A model generated the notes under the pieces. It ran no database searches. It saw only the letters and a program-made list of their open reading frames with translations, and was not told the origin of the DNA. From Rhizobium sophorae (GTDB lineage: Bacteria; Pseudomonadota; Alphaproteobacteria; Rhizobiales; Rhizobiaceae), in assembly GCF_013087515.1 (NCBI RefSeq), contig NZ_JABFCN010000066.1:186001-250000 (forward strand): a stretch of 64,000 bases of DNA, read 5' to 3'. This document shows, piece by piece, positions 58,705 to 64,000 of the stretch. Every line of letters begins with the position of its first letter. Within the stretch, counting starts at the first letter, position 1. The position numbers and the translations under genes were made by a program.

Positions 58705-59721
58705 ATGAACACTGCTCTTAACCGTTTTTCCCTCGCGCTTGCCGCTTCGCTTCTTTCCGTCACCGCGCTTGCGGGTAGCGCGTATGCGCAGGATGAAGGT
58801 CTCGTCGTTTACAATGCCCAGCACGAAAGCCTCGGCCGCGAATGGATCGATGCCTTCACCAAGGAGACCGGCATCAAGGTCACCATGCGCCAGGGCAGCG
58901 ACATGCAATTCGCTAACCAGATCATCCAGGAAGGCGACGCCTCGCCGGCTGATGTCTTCCTGACCGAGAATTCGCCGGCTATGACGCTGGTCGATGGCGC
59001 GGGCCTGTTTGCCCCCATCGAAAAGGAAACGCTGGATCAGGTTCCGGATCAGTATCGCCCAGCTGACGGCATGTGGACGGGCATTGCCGCCCGCACCACC
59101 GTTTTTGCCTATGACAAGACCAAGCTCACCGAAGACAAGCTGCCGAAGTCGTTGCTCGACCTCCAGGATCCGGCCTGGAAGGGTCGCTGGGGCGCGGCAC
59201 CTGCCGGCGCCGACTTCCAGGCTATCGTCGCAGCCCTGCTGCAGTTGAAGGGCGAAGATGCGACCAAGGCATGGCTGAAGGGTCTCAAGGACAACGCCAC
59301 CCCCTACAAGGGCAACAGCGTCGCCATGAAGGCCGTCAATGCGGGCGAAGTCGAAGGCGCGGTCATCTATCACTACTACTGGTTCGGCGATCAGGTGAAA
59401 ACCGGCGAGAACAGCAAGAATGTCGGCATGCATTACTTCAAGAACCAGGATCCGGGCGCTTTCGTCAGCGTTTCGGGCGGCGGCGTCCTGAAGTCTACCC
59501 AGCACATGAAGGAAGCCCAGGCTTTCCTGAAGTTCGTCACCAGCAAGGCAGGCCAGGCAGTTCTCAAGGACGGCACCTCCTATGAATATGCCATCGGCAA
59601 GGATGCGCCTTCAAACGACAAGCTCACCCCCCTTGCCGATCTCAATGCCCCGAAGGTCGAAGCTTCGACCCTCGACAGCAAGAAAGTCGTGGAGTTGATG
59701 ACGGCCGCCGGCTTGATCTAA
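58705..59721 (+). CDS. fbpA: Ferric iron ABC transporter periplasmic binding protein
   Basis: 338-residue FbpA/FutA/AfuA-type binding protein with a signal peptide (SLLSVTALAGSAYAQ, cleavage near residue 29). The mature protein starts DEGLVVYNAQHESLGREWID. Iron-ligating Tyr residues are expected in VIYHYYWFGDQ, where two adjacent tyrosines are visible. GGAGG lies just upstream of ATG 58705. It is the first gene of a three-gene importer, followed by a short hairpin and the permease. The IRO-like box upstream suggests iron repression. Confidence 0.93.
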   Translation: MNTALNRFSLALAASLLSVTALAGSAYAQDEGLVVYNAQHESLGREWIDAFTKETGIKVTMRQGSDMQFANQIIQEGDASPADVFLTENSPAMTLVDGAGLFAPIEKETLDQVPDQYRPADGMWTGIAARTTVFAYDKTKLTEDKLPKSLLDLQDPAWKGRWGAAPAGADFQAIVAALLQLKGEDATKAWLKGLKDNATPYKGNSVAMKAVNAGEVEGAVIYHYYWFGDQVKTGENSKNVGMHYFKNQDPGAFVSVSGGGVLKSTQHMKEAQAFLKFVTSKAGQAVLKDGTSYEYAIGKDAPSNDKLTPLADLNAPKVEASTLDSKKVVELMTAAGLI

Positions 59722-59796
59722 CCTTTCTGCCGCAGGCGTCTTCCGGCCAAAACTATTGCTTTTGGCTCAAGAAAACCTTAGGGCATGACGACATCC

Positions 59797-59832
59797 GGCA
59801 ACCGCCTTTCAAAGGCGGTTGCCTTCCTTTTT
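59797..59832 (+). terminator. Partial terminator between fbpA and the permease gene
   Basis: GGCAACCGCCTTT and AAAGGCGGTTGCC are perfect 13-bp inverted arms around one base, followed by TTCCTTTTT. It lies inside the longest possible permease frame and argues that translation starts downstream. A weaker hairpin GCCAAAA/TTTTGGC (59746-59766) precedes it. Confidence 0.75.
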
Positions 59833-59919
59833 CAGCGTGTAAAGGCATCGGCCTTGCTGCAGGACAACAGATTGCTCGCATCCGGCAACGAGACGCCGGT
59901 CGCGCCGAGGGCCGCGCGA

Positions 59920-61452
59920 ATGGTTTTGCCGCGTGGACGCATGCCGCACGCTTCCGTGATCCTGCTTGCAACCGTCGTCGCGATCTTCAGTCTCGTGCCG
60001 CTCGGCTTCATCGGCTGGGTCACCTACGATGTCGGCTGGGAAACGGTGAAGGCGCTGGTGTTCCGACCGCGCGTCGGCGAACTTCTCGTCAACACGGTTC
60101 TCCTGGAATCGATCACCATCCCGGTGTCGATCGCACTCGCCGTGACGCTCGCCTGGCTGACCGAGCGGACGGACATTCCTTTCGCGCGGCTCTGGGCCTG
60201 GCTGGCGATCGCTCCGCTCGCCGTACCTGCCTTCGTGCACAGCTATGCCTGGGTCAGCCTCGTTCCCGGCATGCGCGGCCTGCAGAGCGGCGTCTTCGTC
60301 TCGGTGATAGCCTACTATCCGTTCCTCTACCTGCCGGTCGTCGCAGCACTGCGCCGTCTCGATCCGGCCATCGAGGATGCCGCTGCCTCGCTTGGTCTCA
60401 ATCCCTGGCGCGTCTTCTTCCGCGCCGTGCTGCCGCAGCTGAGACTTGCCATCTGCGGCGGCTCGCTGCTGATCGCGCTGCATCTGCTTTCGGAATACGG
60501 CCTGTTCGTCATGATCCGGTTCGACACGTTCGCGACGGCGATCGTCGACCAGTTCCAGTCCTCCTACAACAGCCCGGCCTCCAACATGCTCGGCGGCGTG
60601 CTGGTCGCCTGCTGTCTTTTTCTGCTCGGCTTCGAGGTGCTGGTGCGCGGCAATGAACGTTATGCCCGCGTCGGCTCCGGCTCGCCACGTCCGGCGGACC
60701 GCCGCCGGCTGGGCTGGTTCGTGGCGCCGGCCATGTTGCTGCCCGTCGTCCTGGCGGTACTGACGCTCGGCGTGCCGCTGGTGACGCTTGGCCGCTGGCT
60801 CTATCTCGGCGGCATCGATATCTGGCGCATCGAGGTCGGCAGCGCCTTCCTGCAGACCATCATGCTTGCCGTTGTCGGCGGCGTGCTGGCGACGATTGCC
60901 GCAGCACCGATGGCCTGGCTTTCCGTGCGGGCGCCCGGCCGCTTCCAGCGGGTGCTTGAAGCCTGCCATTATTATGTCGGCTCGCTGCCGGGCGTCGTCG
61001 TGGCGCTGGCGCTGGTGACGATTACCGTGCGTCTCGTGCTGCCGCTCTACCAGACCTTCGCAACGCTCATCGTCGCCTATGTGATGCTTTTCCTGCCGCG
61101 CGCCATGGTCGGGCTGCGTGCCAGCATCGCCCAGGCCCCGGTGGAGCTGGAGCGCGCCGCGATGGGTCTCGGCCGTACGCCGGGCCAGGCGGTGCGGCAG
61201 ATCACCATGCGGCTTGCCGCACCCGGAGCGGCCGCCAGCGTCGCGCTGGCCGCACTCGGCATCACCAATGAACTCACGGCGACACTGATGCTGTCACCCA
61301 ACGGCGTCGATACGCTGGCGACGAAATTCTGGTCGCTTACCAGTGAGATCGATTATGTCTCGGCCGCCCCTTACGCCTTCATGATGGTCGTGTTGTCGCT
61401 GCCGCTCACCCTGATGCTTTATACCCAATCGAAACGGACCGCCGGTCAATGA
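59920..61452 (+). CDS. fbpB: Ferric iron ABC transporter permease (FbpB type)
   Basis: Fused double permease with about twelve TM and two EAA loops: IEDAAASLGLNPWRVFFRAV in the first half and ELERAAMGLGRTPGQAVRQI in the second. The first TM is about HASVILLATVVAIFSLVPLG. The longest frame starts at ATG 59785 (555 residues) but contains a perfect 13-bp terminator hairpin over codons 5-13, and its ATG has poor Shine-Dalgarno spacing. The ATG at 59920 (510 residues) is therefore preferred; 59941 is also possible. Overlaps fbpC by 4 bp. Confidence 0.85.
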   Translation: MVLPRGRMPHASVILLATVVAIFSLVPLGFIGWVTYDVGWETVKALVFRPRVGELLVNTVLLESITIPVSIALAVTLAWLTERTDIPFARLWAWLAIAPLAVPAFVHSYAWVSLVPGMRGLQSGVFVSVIAYYPFLYLPVVAALRRLDPAIEDAAASLGLNPWRVFFRAVLPQLRLAICGGSLLIALHLLSEYGLFVMIRFDTFATAIVDQFQSSYNSPASNMLGGVLVACCLFLLGFEVLVRGNERYARVGSGSPRPADRRRLGWFVAPAMLLPVVLAVLTLGVPLVTLGRWLYLGGIDIWRIEVGSAFLQTIMLAVVGGVLATIAAAPMAWLSVRAPGRFQRVLEACHYYVGSLPGVVVALALVTITVRLVLPLYQTFATLIVAYVMLFLPRAMVGLRASIAQAPVELERAAMGLGRTPGQAVRQITMRLAAPGAAASVALAALGITNELTATLMLSPNGVDTLATKFWSLTSEIDYVSAAPYAFMMVVLSLPLTLMLYTQSKRTAGQ

Positions 61453-62486
61453 CGCTGCTCACGATCGAAAACATCAGCAAGCGTTATGGCCCGGTCCAGG
61501 CGCTGAAGGATATTTCGCTCGAGGTCTCGGCCGGCAGCCGCACGGCCGTCGTCGGTCCGTCCGGTTCGGGCAAGACGACGCTGCTGCGCATCATTGCCGG
61601 CTTCGAGCAACCCGATGTCGGCAGGGTGACGCTGGATGGCGACCTGCTCGCCGACGGTCCGGCGACGGTACCGGCACACAAGCGCGGCATCGGCATCGTC
61701 TCGCAGGATGGCGCGCTGTTTCCGCACTTAAGCGTTGCCGAGAATATCGGCTTCGGGTTTGAGCGAGGCGCATCCGATCGCGACAAGCGCATCGTCGAGT
61801 TGCTCGATATGGTCGAGCTCGACCGCGGCATGCTGGCGCGGCGCCCGCATCAGCTTTCCGGCGGCCAACAGCAGCGTGTGGCGCTCGCCCGTGCGCTCGG
61901 CCGCAAGCCGCGGCTGATGCTGCTCGACGAACCCTTCTCGGCCCTCGATACCGGCCTCCGGGAAAATATGCGCAAGGCGGTTGCGCGCGTGCTGCAGGCG
62001 GCCGGCATCACCACCATTCTCGTCACCCACGACCAGGAGGAGGCGCTGACCTTTGCCGATCAGGTGGCGGTGCTCAGAGAAGGACGGCTGATCCAGGCAG
62101 GGTCGCCGCAATCATTGTATCTGCATCCGCGAGATCGCGAGACGGCACTGTTTCTCGGTGATGCCGTGCTGCTTCCCGCGATCATCCGCAACGGCTTGGC
62201 AGACTGCGCCCTTGGCCATGTCGCCGTCGAAGGCAGTCGTCAGGGCAAGGCGGAGATCATGCTGCGGCCCGAGCAGATCCGCGTCGTCGCCGATGAAAGC
62301 GATCGCAACTACGGCGGGCGTGTCGTTGAGGTGGAATTCGGCGGCGCGGTCTGCACCGTTGCCGTCTCGCTCGACGGCGTGGCGCTGCCGCCGATCCTGA
62401 TCAAGACATCGAGCGTCGCGCTTCCGGCGCGAGGCGATCTCGTTCGCCTCGATATCGCCGGCAAGGCGCATGTCTTCGAGAACTGA
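61449..62486 (+). CDS. fbpC: Ferric iron ABC transporter ATP-binding protein
   Basis: 345-residue ATPase that powers the FbpAB importer. Walker A is GPSGSGKTT, the Q-loop is IVSQDGALFPHLSVAEN, the signature PHQLSGGQQQRVALARAL, Walker B LMLLDEPFSALDT, and the H-loop ILVTHDQEEAL. The C-terminal ~110 residues form the TOBE/regulatory OB domain (IMLRPEQIRVVADESD to RLDIAGKAHVFE). Start overlaps the permease stop (ATGA). Confidence 0.95.
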   Translation: MTLLTIENISKRYGPVQALKDISLEVSAGSRTAVVGPSGSGKTTLLRIIAGFEQPDVGRVTLDGDLLADGPATVPAHKRGIGIVSQDGALFPHLSVAENIGFGFERGASDRDKRIVELLDMVELDRGMLARRPHQLSGGQQQRVALARALGRKPRLMLLDEPFSALDTGLRENMRKAVARVLQAAGITTILVTHDQEEALTFADQVAVLREGRLIQAGSPQSLYLHPRDRETALFLGDAVLLPAIIRNGLADCALGHVAVEGSRQGKAEIMLRPEQIRVVADESDRNYGGRVVEVEFGGAVCTVAVSLDGVALPPILIKTSSVALPARGDLVRLDIAGKAHVFEN

Positions 62487-62507
62487 TACCGCGCGACAGC
62501 CCTAGAC

Positions 62508-63842
62508 CTAGCCGAACTTGCGCACCACTTCTTCCGGCTCGATGCCTTCGAGCCAGCCGCCGGTAAAGCCGGCGCGTTCGAGGCCGAGGCGGATGACCGG
62601 CGATTGCCGCATCAGTTTCCAGATGAAATCCGAACGGTCGTTCTCGATGGTCATGACGACAAGGCCCTGGTCGATGCCGACGGTGCGGTCGTCGACCCAG
62701 CCTTCCGGCCGCTTGGTCTTGACCGTCGGGTTGAAGCCGCCGGGAAAGCCGCCTTCCAACAGCAGGTTCGGATAGGTGGTCAGAAGCGCCTTGGTGCCGT
62801 CGAGAGCCGCCTGCTTGTCGTAGGGCAGGCAGGCGAGCGCTGCCCAGGGTGCGATCGTGCCGTCATCGGGGCCGAGCGGTGCGCCGCGTGCGGCGTAACC
62901 CAGAACCTTCGGCTGGCGGCCGCCGCGCATGCGCCGTGTCGGCGGCGGACCGTCGCAGGCGGAGAAACCCCAGATGTTCCTGTTATAGCCGACGAACTGG
63001 CCGGGATTGCGCTCGGCATAGTCACGCTGGACGTTGATCATCACCTGCGTATTGCGGAAATAATCCCAGTTCCGCTCCGCCATCGGCTTGTCCTGAATGG
63101 TGCGGAAATCAATCCAGGCATGCGAGAAGAGGTGGATGAAGAGCGGCCCGGCATAGAGATAGGATTGCTCGCCATGCAGCATCCAGGAATAGCTTGACGT
63201 AAAGGCGTCGTAGCTCGATTGCGGAATGGGGTGCGTCGGCGAAGCGAGCGCCAGCGTATAGAGGATGATCGCCTCGTCGAAGCCGTGATAGCGCCAGCGC
63301 AGGAAGCCGGAAGAGGGCTTCCAACCCATGGCAATGGTGTCGCCCTTGTTCAGCGCCCAGCGCCAGTCGACGCGCTCGTAGATGAAGGTCGCGAGTTCCC
63401 GGATTTCAGTCTCCGTCTGGTCGTCTTCGCGATTGAAATATTGCGCAGCCGTGAGGATGCCGGCGACGAGCAGCGCCGTGTCGATGGTCGAAAGCTCGCT
63501 GTTCCAGGCGCGATGGCCGGTATCCATGTGCAGGAAATGATAGAAGAAGCCGCGGTGGCCGGTCGCGTGGCGTTCCTCGCCCTGGCGCGCCTCGGCGAAG
63601 AAGCGCAGCGTATTGACCGTACGCTCGGCTGCTTCCTCGCGGCTGATCCAGCAACGCTCGACACCGACGGGATAGGAGGAAAGCGCAAAGCCGACGGCCG
63701 CGATACTCGCCGGCACGCCGCCGATCGAGGTATCCGCCACCAGGCCATTTTCGGGATTGGTATATTTCAGGAAGTACTTGAATGCCGAATGCTGCAGCCT
63801 GTCGACAAGCGCTGCATCAATGTCTTCAATCCGTTGCAGCAT
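62508..63842 (-). CDS. Glucoamylase-like (PF10091/GH144) beta-1,2-glucanase candidate
   Basis: 444-residue cytosolic (no signal peptide) alpha/alpha-barrel protein of the glycoamylase type also found at the C-terminus of cyclic beta-1,2-glucan synthase. Landmarks are SAFKYFLKYTNPENGLVADT, STIDTALLVAGILTAAQYFN, WRWALNKGDTIAMGWKPSSG, YAGPLFIHLFSHAWIDFR and the C-terminal GIDQGLVVMTIENDRSDFIW with conserved acidic residues. Characterised GH144 members cleave beta-1,2-glucan, so cyclic or linear beta-1,2-glucan of the rhizobial periplasm is the likely substrate; the lack of a signal peptide is odd for that role. Convergent with fbpC. Confidence 0.85.
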   Translation of the reverse strand: MLQRIEDIDAALVDRLQHSAFKYFLKYTNPENGLVADTSIGGVPASIAAVGFALSSYPVGVERCWISREEAAERTVNTLRFFAEARQGEERHATGHRGFFYHFLHMDTGHRAWNSELSTIDTALLVAGILTAAQYFNREDDQTETEIRELATFIYERVDWRWALNKGDTIAMGWKPSSGFLRWRYHGFDEAIILYTLALASPTHPIPQSSYDAFTSSYSWMLHGEQSYLYAGPLFIHLFSHAWIDFRTIQDKPMAERNWDYFRNTQVMINVQRDYAERNPGQFVGYNRNIWGFSACDGPPPTRRMRGGRQPKVLGYAARGAPLGPDDGTIAPWAALACLPYDKQAALDGTKALLTTYPNLLLEGGFPGGFNPTVKTKRPEGWVDDRTVGIDQGLVVMTIENDRSDFIWKLMRQSPVIRLGLERAGFTGGWLEGIEPEEVVRKFG

Positions 63843-64000
63843 AGGCTCCTACCCAACTGTTGCATCGCCCCATGCTTCAACATGGTGGCCGTCCCCGAGC
63901 AAATCAAACCTTTTTGATTCGTAGGGATAAGAGAACACAAATGGGCGGAATTCGTCGTTAACAATTATGGGTGAAATAATATCTAGGATAAGTGATATAA
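63843..64000. other. Upstream region of the glucanase-like gene
   Basis: 158 bp to the window end with no supported gene. AATCAAA (63902-63908) and TTTGATT (63913-63919) form a perfect inverted repeat that could be an operator for the minus-strand gene. Otherwise AT-rich at the very end. Confidence 0.35.

Noticed and set aside
1..64000. tRNA, rRNA, CRISPR arrays, transposases, phage genes, toxin-antitoxin or defence genes
   Set aside because: Looked for in gaps and in protein motifs; none could be supported.

Overview
The window looks like a chromosomal segment of a fast-growing rhizobium, most likely of the Rhizobium leguminosarum / R. etli group. The base composition is GC-rich. The gene set includes a second heat-shock sigma factor with an EcfG-type promoter, a SAM-II riboswitch ahead of metA, polyhydroxybutyrate genes with phaR, an EF-P modification set and a beta-1,2-glucanase-like enzyme. 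Intergenic mosaic palindromes of a kind I recognise from Rhizobium also occur. No tRNA, rRNA, CRISPR array, prophage or insertion sequence was seen. The species assignment is inference.

Layout. 1-4.6 kb: a truncated amino-acid ABC uptake system, a DMT exporter, a DeoR regulator and an MFS transporter. 4.6-11.2 kb: housekeeping genes (ispG, hisC, ispA, mtgA, a DUF1868 protein, a GST, rpmF, a small membrane protein). 11.2-14.0 kb: the phaR / phaAB locus. 14.0-15.7 kb: three small envelope-protein genes and a striking GANTC-rich triple repeat. 15.7-22.1 kb: an RG-tailed SUV3-like helicase with an S4 protein, fdxA, carD, and rpoH2 behind an EcfG promoter and a possible small RNA or micro-ORF. 22.2-31.5 kb: an M48 lipoprotein protease, an MFS/MarR pair, thiamine pyrophosphokinase, an ABC-F ATPase, a DUF5666-like secreted protein and an SbmA/YddA-type exporter with a ruined ATPase domain. 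31.6-37.8 kb: riboswitch-metA, galM, and an amino-sugar operon (GntR, NagB-II-like deaminase, NagA, SIS isomerase). 37.8-40.7 kb: efp with its modification enzymes epmA and epmB.

41-52.7 kb is the most unusual part. A carrier protein, an acyl-CoA-dehydrogenase-like enzyme, a truncated seryl-tRNA-synthetase-like amino acid:[carrier protein] ligase and a DUF1839 protein are tightly coupled. They are followed by a GH2 glycosidase, a glycosyltransferase and a 1103-residue fusion of a Wzx-like flippase with two alpha/beta-hydrolase domains. A second, oppositely oriented glycosyltransferase follows. My inference is that an amino acid is loaded onto the carrier, oxidised, and used in a surface glycan or exported glycoconjugate.

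52.8-58.5 kb: a lysine/pipecolate catabolic locus (LysR, HglS, AmaA, AmaB) with the same gene content as the Pseudomonas putida locus. 58.7-62.5 kb: an FbpABC-type ferric iron importer with an IRO-like box. 62.5-63.8 kb: a GH144/PF10091-type glucanase. Start codons were chosen from Shine-Dalgarno spacing and family length; several differ from the longest open frame.
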